Below are positions 23,523 through 31,992 of a stretch of 64,000 bases of DNA, in pieces. The position numbers and the translations under genes are program-made. The notes under the pieces are model-generated. The model saw only the letters and a list, made by a program, of their open reading frames with translations, ran no database searches and was not told the origin of the DNA. This DNA is from Schistocerca nitens. Its lineage: Eukaryota; Arthropoda; Insecta; Orthoptera; Acrididae. Location of the stretch: the NCBI RefSeq assembly GCF_023898315.1, contig NC_064614.1, forward strand, positions 77,140,501 to 77,204,500, written 5' to 3'. Within the stretch, counting starts at the first letter, position 1; each line of letters starts with the position of its first letter.

Positions 23523-23720
23523 GCGGCCGTGGTGGCCGAGCGGTTCTCGGCGCTTCAGTCCGGAACCGCGCGACTGCTACGGTCACAGGTTCGAATCCTG
23601 CCTCGGGCATGGATGTGTGTGATGTCCTTAGGTTAGTTAGGTTTAAGTAGTTCTACGTTCTAGGGGACTGATGACCTCAGATGTTAAGTCCCATAGTGCT
23701 CAGAGCCATTTGAACCATTT
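23523..23720 (+). repeat. tRNA-Ser/Leu-like SINE, copy 3
   Basis: Full-length plus copy (GCGGCCGTGGTGGCCGAGCG to CATTTGAACCATTT) with box A, box B (GGTTCGAATCC), the TTAGGTTAGTTAGG motif and the 3' GACCTCAG..CATAGTGCTC block. A perfect 12-bp target-site duplication GAACCCCTTCAG flanks it (23511-23522, 23721-23732). Confidence 0.95.
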
Positions 23721-23883
23721 GAACCCCTTCAGCCTCTGTGCACGAACCACGGGCAGACCCAAACTTTCATATGTCGTTGTCCATGTGTCACAATCTGAAC
23801 ACGCGCCCTAGATAAGGACATGTTTACTGGCTGTTTATGGCCTGGTATTGGCTAATAAATATTAAATAGCAGTGCCTCTGTTA

Positions 23884-25035
23884 CACTGAAGAGCCAAAGA
23901 AAGTGGGAGGGCTCTCGCGAGCATGCAGAAGCGCCACAACACGACATGGCATGGATTCGACGAACGTCTGAAGTGGTGCTGGAGGGAGCTGACACCGTGA
24001 ATGATGCAATGCTGTCCATAAATCCGTGGAAATCTCTTCTAAAGAGCACGCCGCAAGGCATCCTAGATATGCTCAACAATGGTCATGTCTAGGGAGTTTG
24101 GTGGCCAGTGAAAGTGTCTAAACACAGAAGAGTGTCCCTGGAGCCACTCCGTAGCAATTCTGGGCGTGTGATGCGCCACAATGTTCTGCTGGAATTGCCC
24201 TAGTTCGTAAAAATGCACAATCGACATGAATGTATGCAAGTGATCAGACAGAAACCTTACGTACGTGTCACCTGCCAGAGTCGTATGTAGACTTATAGGG
24301 GGTCAAACATCACTCCAAATGCACACGCACCACACCATATGCCTAAACCAACTTGAACAGTCCCCTGCTGACATGCAGGGTCCATGGATTCATTAGGTTG
24401 TCTCTATACCCATCTGAAACGGACTCGTCCGATGAGGCAACTTGTTTCCAGAAATCAACAGTCCCATGTCGGCGTTGACGGGTCCAGACGTGGCGTAAGG
24501 CTTTGCGTCGTGCAGTCATCAAGGGTACACGAAAGGGCTCCCGTCTCCCAAAGCCAATATCGATGATGTTACGTTGAATGGTTCGCACGTTCACATTTCT
24601 TGATGGCCCAGCATTGAACTCTGCAGTAACTTACGGATGGATTGCACTTCCATCACTTTGAAAGATTCTGTTCAGTCGTTGCTGGTCCCGTTCATGCAGG
24701 ATCTTTTTCCGGCCGCAGCGGTCTCGGAGATTTGACGTTTCACCAGATTCCTAATATTCACGATACACTCGTGAAATGGTCGTACGATAAAAATCCCCAC
24801 TTCATAGCTACCTCGGAGATGCTGTGTCCCATCGCTCATGCACCGAATGTGACACCACCTTCAAACTCACTTAAATCTTGATAACCTGCCATTGTAGCAG
24901 CAGTAACCGACCTAACGACTACACCACGCACTTGTCTTATATGGGCGTTGCCGACCGCAGAGCCGTATTCTGCCTGTTTACGTATCTCTGTATTTGAATA
25001 CGCATGCCTATATCAGTTTCTTTGACGCTTCAGTG
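23884..25035 (-). mobile_element. Tc1-like element, family C
   Basis: The ends are CACTGAAGAGCCAAAGAAAG at the left and, as reverse complement, CACTGAAGCGTCAAAGAAAC at the right. TA precedes the left end (23882-23883); the right flank reads CA, so one TSD copy has mutated. Length 1.15 kb with a minus-strand transposase relic. Confidence 0.8.
23900..24890 (-). pseudogene. Tc1-like transposase, family C, heavily decayed
   Basis: On the minus strand, 24594-24343 reads NVRTIQRNIIDIGFGRREPF, then TARRKALRHVWTRQRRHGTV and WKQVASSDES, which carries the first catalytic Asp. Further on, the third block is recognisable as NSLDMTIVEHI followed by a stop near 24065-24100. The C-terminus reads STDLWTALHHSRCQLPPAPL, the usual Tc1 tail in pattern. 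There are many stops and frameshifts, and the second Asp block could not be recognised. Confidence 0.72.
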
Positions 25036-26465
25036 CACTAGAAGGTAAGATGGAACTTTCTTTCGGACATACATTGCATAGCACCTCTTAATAACACAGG
25101 TAGTGCTATTTTCAAACACGTAGCTTTTAAGAAGTTTTCCTGAAAATATTTGTCTGCAGTCCATCCTAAATGCTGAAAAGAGACGTGGACTTTAATCAGT
25201 ATAGAGAAGAAGAGATTAGGTTTTGAAATTTAGTGTTTCTGAATATTACATTGATAAATCAGATATTAAATGGAGGGGCACTGACTTAAACGGGAAGAGG
25301 AGATCATTGCGGTACCAACTTGCTTAAAATAAGGTATCAATTAATATTATGTACCTAGAGGTGAAAGAAATTGCCATTATAGTCATATATAGAACCGTGT
25401 ATGCTTCAAGGAGGATTAGGGGGGAGGAGGAGTCGAAGTAATGTAGAAATTGTTGAGATCGTAGAGGGGTACATGAGACCAGGGGTGACTGCAGTAAGCA
25501 GGCTCAATAGGAATAAACTAATTTGCAGGCCTGCATCAAACCAGTCTTCAGACTGAAGATCAGAGAAGCAACAGCGACAGACCTGTTGGTGTTTTGGTTG
25601 TTGTAGCCTCCTGTTGGCGTCCCTTATCAGATCAATGTTTGACTTTATTTGCTTAATTTGTATTTAGTTTGTCCGAATCAAGATTAGTTACAGACTAGAA
25701 AAAACGATATTACTAAAAATTGTACTGCAACTGAAATAGCAAAAATAAAACTTTTGCTCTTCTCAATAATTGCAAACAAACCGGATCTTAGGCTGCATTT
25801 TCCTTTTTTTACTCATTACTGTCATATGGCATAATTTTCTGGGCTATTTTATCACTTCAGCAAAATATATTGACTGTACAGAACAATGAATTAATAAAGG
25901 AGTGGGGGTTCCTAGCTATATCTTAAAAAAAACAATTTTGAACATTCCTCCAATAACTTAAAACGTTTTACAGGTCGCAAAGCAAACACAAACAATTTTA
26001 CAATAAAAAAACCTACGAAGGAATATTTAATTAAAGTCTGGTATTACTTGTAATAAAGCCGAGAAATATATGCTTGATTAAGGAATTTGTGATTCGTTTA
26101 TAGCGCGAGTACCGACAATGTCTAATTAGGCCATTGTGCTGTTTAGTAATCAGTAAATAATCAGCGTACAGCATTACAGAGAAAATTTAATGTGTGGTAC
26201 TAAACCTGCTCCTGTAAACTTTCTTGTTCCACATCATTTCGATAGAAACTCTGTAGATGATCCCTAGAACACATAATATTGCTCCACATCGTTTCGGCAG
26301 AATGCAAATGATCTCTAGAAGTCATAAGTAAGTGTGTACATTGAAAAGTAATGCCTCCGAATTTTTCACGTGAAACTTCGTAAAGCTTTTTACATGAAAC
26401 AAACTTTACTAACTCCCTATCTACTTGTTCTTCATGTCTATACATTTGTTTCTAAACATAGTAAA
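25036..26465. other. Mostly unassigned AT-rich sequence
   Basis: No gene seen. It contains one short RTE tail fragment at 25430-25570. The rest (25571-26465 in particular) shows no recognisable motif. Confidence 0.45.
25430..25570 (+). mobile_element. RTE 3' tail fragment
   Basis: GCCTGCATCAAACCAGTCTT and CAGACTGAAGATCAGAGAAG match the last coding bases and 3' end of the RTE type-2 copy (GCATCAAACCAGTCTCGGGA at 35234 onward). Upstream similarity is weak. This is only a relic of the 3' terminus. Confidence 0.6.
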
Positions 26466-26559
26466 CCCAGTAAAACCCGCCCGGCTAGCCATGTGGTCTA
26501 GCGCGCTGCTTCCCGAGCGGGAAGGCGTGCCGGTTCCCGGCACGAATCTGCCCTGCGGA

Positions 26560-26757
26560 GCCGGCCGCGGTGGTCTAGCGGTTCTAGGCGCGCAGTCCGG
26601 AACCACGCGACTGCTACGGTCGCAGGTTCGAATCCTGCCTCGGGCATGGATGTGTGTGATGTCCTTAGGTTAGTTAGGTTTAAGTAGTTCTAAGTTCTAG
26701 GGGACTGATGACCACAGATGTTAAGTCCCATAGTGCTCAGAGCCATTTGAACCATTT
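26560..26757 (+). repeat. tRNA-Ser/Leu-like SINE, copy 4 (nested)
   Basis: Full-length plus copy with box A variant TGGTCTAGCGGTTCTAGGCG and box B GGTTCGAATCC. A perfect 11-bp duplication TGCCCTGCGGA (26549-26559, 26758-26768) splits the host SINE. Confidence 0.95.
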
Positions 26758-26899
26758 TGCCCTGCGGATTAGTGTCAAGGTCGGGTGTGCCCACCAGCCT
26801 ACAAATGGTTTTTAAGTCGGTTTTCCATCTACCTAGGCGAATGCGGGATGATTCCCCTTATTCCCCCCTCAGTTACACTATGTCGTCGATTGCTGCGCA

Positions 26900-27088
26900 G
26901 CCGGCCGAGGTGGCCGTGCGGTTCTAGGCGCTACAGTCCGGAGCCGAGCGACCGCTACGGTCGCAGGTTCGAGTCCCGCCTCGGGAATGGATGTGTGTGA
27001 TGTCCTTAGATTAGTTAGGTTTAATTAGTTCTCAGACCTCAGAAGTTAAGTCGCATAGTGCTCAGAACTATTTGAACCATTTGAAGCC
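26900..27088 (+). repeat. tRNA-Ser/Leu-like SINE, copy 5 (nested)
   Basis: Plus copy (GCCGGCCGAGGTGGCCGTGC to CATTTGAAGCC) with a small deletion in the 3' half (AGTTCTCAGACCTCAG). A perfect 11-bp duplication ATTGCTGCGCA (26889-26899, 27089-27099) flanks it. It is the second guest in the same host SINE. Confidence 0.95.
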
Positions 27089-27374
27089 ATTGCTGCGCAA
27101 ACACTGTCTTCACGTACTCGTAGACATCATTATTCCACCAAGCCGACATTTGGGGCTACACTCGTCTGGTGTGAGAGGTCCCCGTGGCCGGGGGAGTGGG
27201 GCGGCCGGGGGGGGGGGGGGTTCCACTGGAGGCAGAACCGCACAATAACCCAGGGTTCGGTGTGGGGCGGCGCTGAGGTTGGTGGACTGCTGTTGCCTGT
27301 TGTGGGATTGTGAAACACTGAGGCCTACGGCGGGACGCCTCTCAGGTTTAATACACAATACACAACCCCAGTAA

Positions 27375-27729
27375 GTTTTAGATGAAAATCGGATGGGGCC
27401 AATTCGGGATTGTGTGGCAGATGATGGATAACTGTGAACCCTAGGTGTAGGATTACTGCAGATATCGCAGCGCTCGTGTGTGTGGTCTGGCACTTTCTAG
27501 CTCAAGGAGAGCCTGCTCCATGTGTGGACGAACTGTTCGAAATCGAAACTCCATTACAGCACTCTCTTTCTCACGCACCGATATAGTTACGTTACGCATC
27601 GTCATGTAACACGATGCTGTTCGGAGTCCTCTAACAGCAGAGGGCCACAAATTTAGAGACATGGTGAATAACGATGTGGATCGTTAATTACGTTTTTTTT
27701 TAATTTAAAAAGTGTTGAGACCTTTCACA
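27375..27729. other. Unassigned sequence
   Basis: No repeat or gene recognised between the long SINE and the mariner. A short CpG-containing stretch lies near 27520-27620. Confidence 0.4.
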
Positions 27730-27731
27730 TA

Positions 27732-29053
27732 CGAGGTGTGGCTAGAAAAAAACCGGACTAGTACTGGTGAAACAATAAAACGAATGCAATAAGGCTGAAA
27801 GTCGCGTGGCCTGTCACGTGACTCTCGCTCCGCCTACTGCTCGAGTTTCATCTGCCTCCTGCACTCAGTCTGCCCGTGGCGTCTGTTTTAAGTAGTTGAC
27901 GTTTTGTCTGTGCGTCGGAAAATTTTGAGTGTACAGAAAGAACAGCGTGTTAACATCAAATTTTGATTCAGACTAGGAAAATCTGCAAGTGAAACGTTTG
28001 TAATGTTACAACAAGTGTACGGCGATGATTGTTTATCGCGAACACAAGTGTTTGAGTGGTTTAAACGATTTAAAGATGGCCGCGAAGACACCAGTGATGA
28101 CACTCGCACTGGCAGACCATTGTCAGCAAAAATGATGCAAACATTGAAAAAAATCGGTAAACTTGTTCGACAAGATCGCCGTTTAACAATCAGAGCAGTG
28201 TCTGAGTTAACAGGAGTTGACAAGGAAAGTGTTAGGCAGATTCTTCATGAAAGTTTCAACATGAACAAAGTGTGTTCAAAAATAGTTCCAAAGTGTCTCA
28301 CAATTGAACAGAAGGAACGCCGAAGAATGATTTGTTCTGACATCCTGGAAAACATTGAAAGTGATCCCACCTTCTTACAAAATGTTATTACTTGCGATGA
28401 ATCGTGGTTTTTTACTTACGATCCCGAAACTAAACGCCAATCGATGCATTGGAAAACTCCTGGTTCTCCACGACAAAAAAAAGCACGAATGTCAAAATCG
28501 AAATTCAAGGCAATGATGATTGTTTTTTTTTTGACATCAAAGGGATTGTGCACATTGATTGGGTACCAGAGGGACAAACAGTGAATCGGCATTACTACAT
28601 TAGCGTCCTGGCTACCCTACGTGAGCGAGTACGGAGAAAACGAAACGATTTGTGGAGAAAAAAGTCATGGATCCTTCACCAACACAATGCCCCAGCTCAC
28701 AGTGCGTTGTCAGTGAAGACGTTTTTGGCAAAACACAACATTCCCATCTTAGATCATCCACCCTACTCACCTGATTTGGCCCCCTGTGACTTTTTTCTTT
28801 TCCCTAAAGTCAAGTCAGCTTTGAAAGGAACTAGATTTGAGACTGTTGAAGCAGTAAAAGAAAAAGCGACGGAAGTAATGTACGGACTTACCGAAAATGA
28901 TCTGCAGCATTGCTATGAACAGTGGAAAATTCGTATGGAGCGGTGTAGAGACCGAGGAGGAGAGTATATTGAAGGAGATAACATGAAATTGTAAATAATT
29001 GTAAATAAATGTTTTTTCCAGCATCAGTCCGGTTTTTTTCTAGCCGCACCTCG
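27732..29053 (+). mobile_element. mariner element (DD34D type), copy 1
   Basis: A 1,322-bp element with TA at 27730-27731 and 29054-29055. The left end CGAGGTGTGGCTAGAAAAAA and the reverse complement of the right end CGAGGTGCGGCTAGAAAAAA agree over about 28 bp with one mismatch. The transposase is on the plus strand and nearly fills the element. Confidence 0.93.
27931..28994 (+). pseudogene. mariner transposase, one frameshift, catalytic Asp lost
   Basis: mariner transposase of about 350 residues. The N-terminal HTH region reads EQRVNIKF, then TGA at 27964-27966, then LSRTQVFEWFKRFKDGREDT and a second HTH (LTIRAVSELTGVDKESVRQI). The first Asp is in TCDESWFFTYD (codon 28396-28398). A frameshift lies in the T-run at about 28520-28530 (VFF to CFFFDIKGIVHIDWV). 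The second catalytic position reads LHQHNAPAH where HDNAPAH is normal, so codon 28683-28685 is CAC (His). The third Asp is in SPDLAPCDFFLF (codon 28788-28790), 34 residues later. It ends GGEYIEGDNMKL. Even with the frame repaired, the missing Asp would prevent catalysis. Confidence 0.93.
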
Positions 29054-29126
29054 TAAAAAACTAGATAATGCTATTTTTCATATCGCTCTTGAAACTATCT
29101 AATTAAATAACGTACTTGATTTATAT

Positions 29127-29190
29127 GGTGTTTGCAAAAATGTCTCACATATGCAGGGTGTTTGCAAAAAAGTGTCGCATATTCATACAG
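29127..29190. repeat. Two-copy tandem repeat (~30 bp)
   Basis: GGTGTTTGCAAAAATGTCTC..CATATGCAG (29127-29156) is repeated in altered form at 29157-29190. The GCAGGGTGTTTGCAAAAA start resembles a transposon terminus (compare CAGGGTGTT at 3323) and may be the end of the relic that follows. Confidence 0.7.
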
Positions 29191-29210
29191 GTTGTAGTAT
29201 TGGTAAAAAC

Positions 29211-29240
29211 TAGAAGGATAGTCCCTAGAAGGATAGTCCC
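29211..29240. repeat. Perfect 15-bp tandem duplication
   Basis: TAGAAGGATAGTCCC occurs twice in a row without change, which suggests a recent slippage event. Confidence 0.9.
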
Positions 29241-29299
29241 TATAATAATAATATATCTAGAAACTAATAACGGTGAGATATTGACCTAATGTCTATTAC

Positions 29300-29560
29300 A
29301 CTTTAGGGAGTGTTTCATGCGGTTGTCGCGAATCCTGACACATCGTTCAGCCTTTCGTCTCTTTTGAATATATCTGGCTCCTTTGGAATGCGCCACATAC
29401 ATTGGTCACACTTTCCTGTAACGTCTGCACATTGTCCATTGGTTGGCCGTACCCCGATGCCTGTCAGTATTCCCGTAGCCATAAGTCTAACGCATTCAGG
29501 TCCAGAGAACTGGTAGGCCAAGCTACCCGACAACCTCGACCAATCCGTCACTCATGAAAC
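29300..29560 (-). mobile_element. Transposase C-terminal relic (DD41D-like)
   Basis: The minus strand in one frame reads AWPTSSLDLNALDLWLREY followed by a stop, which resembles the third catalytic block WPPRSPDLNPLDFFLWG. The bases after it resemble the C-terminal region of the enzymes at 3-395 and 3596-4697. It is too decayed to place in a subfamily. Confidence 0.45.
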
Positions 29561-29828
29561 CTAGTGGTGAGGTAGCGAATGAGGAAGTGCCCCGTCGTGC
29601 ATACACCTCATTTCTTTTCTTTCTGCAAGGGTTACGTTTTTCCAATAGCGTTGGTTACTCATCGGGCAGAGATCGATGATACAGAGCACCTGTTAAACCA
29701 TTTGCTAATGAGTCCGTCACCGACAATCCCTGGCCGTAAACGGATACTGAAGCGATTCTGATGCCTTACCTCCTTGATTGGTAGGGGATTTGTATCGGGC
29801 CTCACGTGGATGTTATGGTAAATTACTA
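29561..29828. other. Unassigned sequence between two transposons
   Basis: May belong to the relic at 29300-29560; nothing clear is visible. Confidence 0.35.
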
Positions 29829-31080
29829 TGAAGGTCGTTCAATAAGTAAGCCATTAATGTACATAGACAAACGTGCTTGCTGGTGCTTCACATTTTATGT
29901 TTGTTCCGTGCACCGGTAAAATTTCGAACCGATCTGGCAGATGCCAGGGCCATAGTACAGCGTCATAATGGCGTCTACATACGACTCAAGTTAAAAGCAG
30001 CGTGCTTTTATTGAATTCTCATGTGCAGAAATGGAAGCCACGGTGAACATCAATAAACGTTTGTGTGCAGTGTATTGTGACGCTACAGCTGATAGAGTAC
30101 AACTGGACGTTGGGTAAAGAACGTTATAGCCTTAGGAAATGCATAAACAGAGCTCCATGATCGGCCAAACTCGGGAAATCCTGTCACAACCATTGCTCCA
30201 GACATGCCGAATGCTGCGGACGCCATTATTTGTGCCGACCAGGGCATTACAACTCGACATTAACCTCTATAGTTCGGTCAGCATTAGAAGTGCTTCTGCA
30301 ATGATCGAGACTCTAAGATATTCACAGAGGTGCTCAAGACAGGTTCCATGAATGCTCACAGCGGACCACAAGATTCAAACAAAGGCCATTTCATCTGAAT
30401 TGTAGGTCGTTTGGAGACTGACTGAGAGGTACTTTCTGTCACGTATCCTTACGGGGGACGAAAGTTGGGTGCACCACTTTCGCCGGAAGCAAAAAGGCAG
30501 TCCATGGAGTGGCCTCATACTTATTCACCACAAAAGAAGGAATTCCAGAGAATCCGTCTGCCGAAAAAGTCATGGTGATGGTCGTCTGTGATTGTGATGG
30601 CGTCGTTCTCGTGGATGTGATGCCAAGAGGGTCAACCATCAATTCAGAGGCATACGTGAAGACTCTGAATAAACTCAAGAACCATTTCCGACGTGTTAGA
30701 TCGGACAAGAACGCAGCAGAAAGCTTGCTCCAACACGATAATACGCACCCACACACAAGTCTGAGAACCAGGGAATAGATCGCCAAACTGGGTTGGACAT
30801 CATTCCCTCATCCACCCTACAATGGGGAACGCACTTGGAAGAAGACGAGAGTATCAGTCATGTAGTGAAAAAATGGCAACACCTACGGGACCAGTGTTTT
30901 TACCAGCAGAGAATACATGCTTTTCCACAAAGTTGGCCTACGGCCGTAGAACGTAATGGAGACTACGTAGAAAAATAAGACATGGACAATACATGTTGAT
31001 GTATATTGTCACCAAATTCTGACTCTTAATAATAAATATTTTCTGAGAAAAAAGTGGGATATTACCTATTGAACGACCCA
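29829..31080 (+). mobile_element. mariner element (DD34D type), copy 2, old
   Basis: The left end TGAAGGTCGTTCAATAAGTA and the reverse complement of the right end TGGGTCGTTCAATAGGTAAT are similar to each other and to the TIRs of the 56434-57765 mariner (GGCAGTTCAATAAGTAATGC). TA precedes the left end. Length about 1.25 kb. Confidence 0.82.
30040..30978 (+). pseudogene. mariner transposase, decayed
   Basis: Related to the 56593-57656 enzyme. HTH traces (NINKRLCAVYCDATADR) appear near 30045-30090. The first Asp is in LTGDESWVHHF near 30450-30480. 30509-30778 reads EKVMVMVVCDCDGVVLVDVM, RGSTINSEAYVKTLNKLKNH and LLQHDNTHPHTSLRTRE with the second Asp intact. A stop follows (TAG 30776-30778), and the third block is degraded (HHSLIHPTMGNALGRR-like). 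The C-terminus AVERNGDYVEK and TAA at 30976-30978 match the sister copy's ALNGDYVEK. There are many frameshifts. Confidence 0.82.
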
Positions 31081-31129
31081 CAAAATAACAAAAAGCAAAT
31101 GGTTCCAGAGAACTTTTTAAGTCTCAAAC

Positions 31130-31350
31130 GCAGACTGAAGGGACAAATGTAAATTTTTACCAAGGCCGGAAATTGAACCCAGGTCTCCTGCACATTACGC
31201 AGGTGCAGTGACCACTAGGTCACTCCGACACAGTGGCTTTCCACAACAGCATGGATTACCCTAGCTCGCCTCACTCCTCATTCTGCGTAGAGAGCAGGAG
31301 ACTTCGAATACCAGTCTTGGTACAAATTTTCATTCGCCGCTTCAGTCTGC
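31130..31350. repeat. Head-to-head pair of tRNA-derived SINE halves
   Basis: The left arm GCAGACTGAAGGGACAAATG.. (31130-31166) and the reverse complement of the right arm GCAGACTGAAGCGGCGAATG.. (31316-31350) match over about 35 bp. The left half, read on the minus strand, has a tRNA-like core: TGACCTAGTGGTCACTGCAC (box A-like), an anticodon stem CCTGC/GCAGG around GTAATGT, and GGGTTCAATTTCC (box B). The right half on the plus strand has only the box-B side (GGAGACTTCGAATACC) and the same tail. So two copies of one family face away from each other with their tails outward. Confidence 0.75.
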
Positions 31351-31599
31351 AGATATACGTCATAGGTGAAGTGAAAGGGTATCTGAAACCATATAGTTTC
31401 ACCTGATTGAAGGACCTATGCCTGGGATTCAGAAAGGATACCCCATTTAGTTCGATGCTAAAGTACTACTCCAACATACCTGGAGAGCCTCTGCAAAGCT
31501 GTTCGAGTTTGAGGGGAGTACCAAGTGGGTTGAGGCATAAATAGGAATTTGAACTGCTGAAGAAGGCGTGCTATATAGACTGTGCAGTTATTCAAAGCA

Positions 31600-31725
31600 G
31601 CTGTACAAGGGTGGGGCAGCGATAAGTGCATGTGTCTATTGAGGAGGAGACCTGGATTCGAATCACAGCCTTGGAATAAATTTACATTTGTCGTTTCAGT
31701 CTGCGTGTACTGCATATCAAAATCA
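31600..31725 (+). repeat. Third copy of the tRNA-derived SINE, 3' part
   Basis: GAGACCTGGATTCGAATCAC (box B) and CCTTGGAATAAATTTACATT..CGTTTCAGTCTGCG repeat the right half of the 31130-31350 pair. The box-A half is not clear. Plus orientation. Confidence 0.65.
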
Positions 31726-31984
31726 TAGTAACTTATTATAACATATCTTGTGGATCGTGCATCTTGTAGTGTCAACGCCAATATTTTGTCACCGGTGTGT
31801 GCAACAGTGCTCGAGACTTATGAAATGATGAATATTTTCCAGAAATGACTTTTAAGCCTATATGTGAAAATTGATAAAGAAATTGTGTGAAGTATTGTGA
31901 AATGTGACTAATTTCAACAACAAATAGTTTTATTATTTTTATAAATAGTTTTCTACAAAGAATAATCATATAACGAAAGATAAT
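31726..31984. other. Unassigned AT-rich sequence
   Basis: No repeat or gene recognised before the RTE target-site duplication. Confidence 0.4.
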
Positions 31985-31992
31985 ACCAGTAA

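Larger units (their letters stand above)
26474..27366 (+). repeat. Long tRNA-derived SINE, host of two other SINEs
   Basis: The head GCCCGGCTAGCCATGTGGTC has box A-like TGTGGTCTAGCGCGCTG, and GGTTCCCGGCACGAATC is a box B-like element. The body continues after each inserted SINE (GATTAGTGTCAAGG.., AACACTGTCTTCACG..) and ends in a G-rich region with a run of G at 27209-27220 and CCCAGGGTTCGGTGTGGGGC. A possible 8-bp duplication CCCAGTAA flanks it (26466-26473, 27367-27374). Without the two guests it is about 0.5 kb. The central CTAGGCGAATGC..CAGTTACAC block is shared with the fragment at 44424-44640. Confidence 0.7.
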
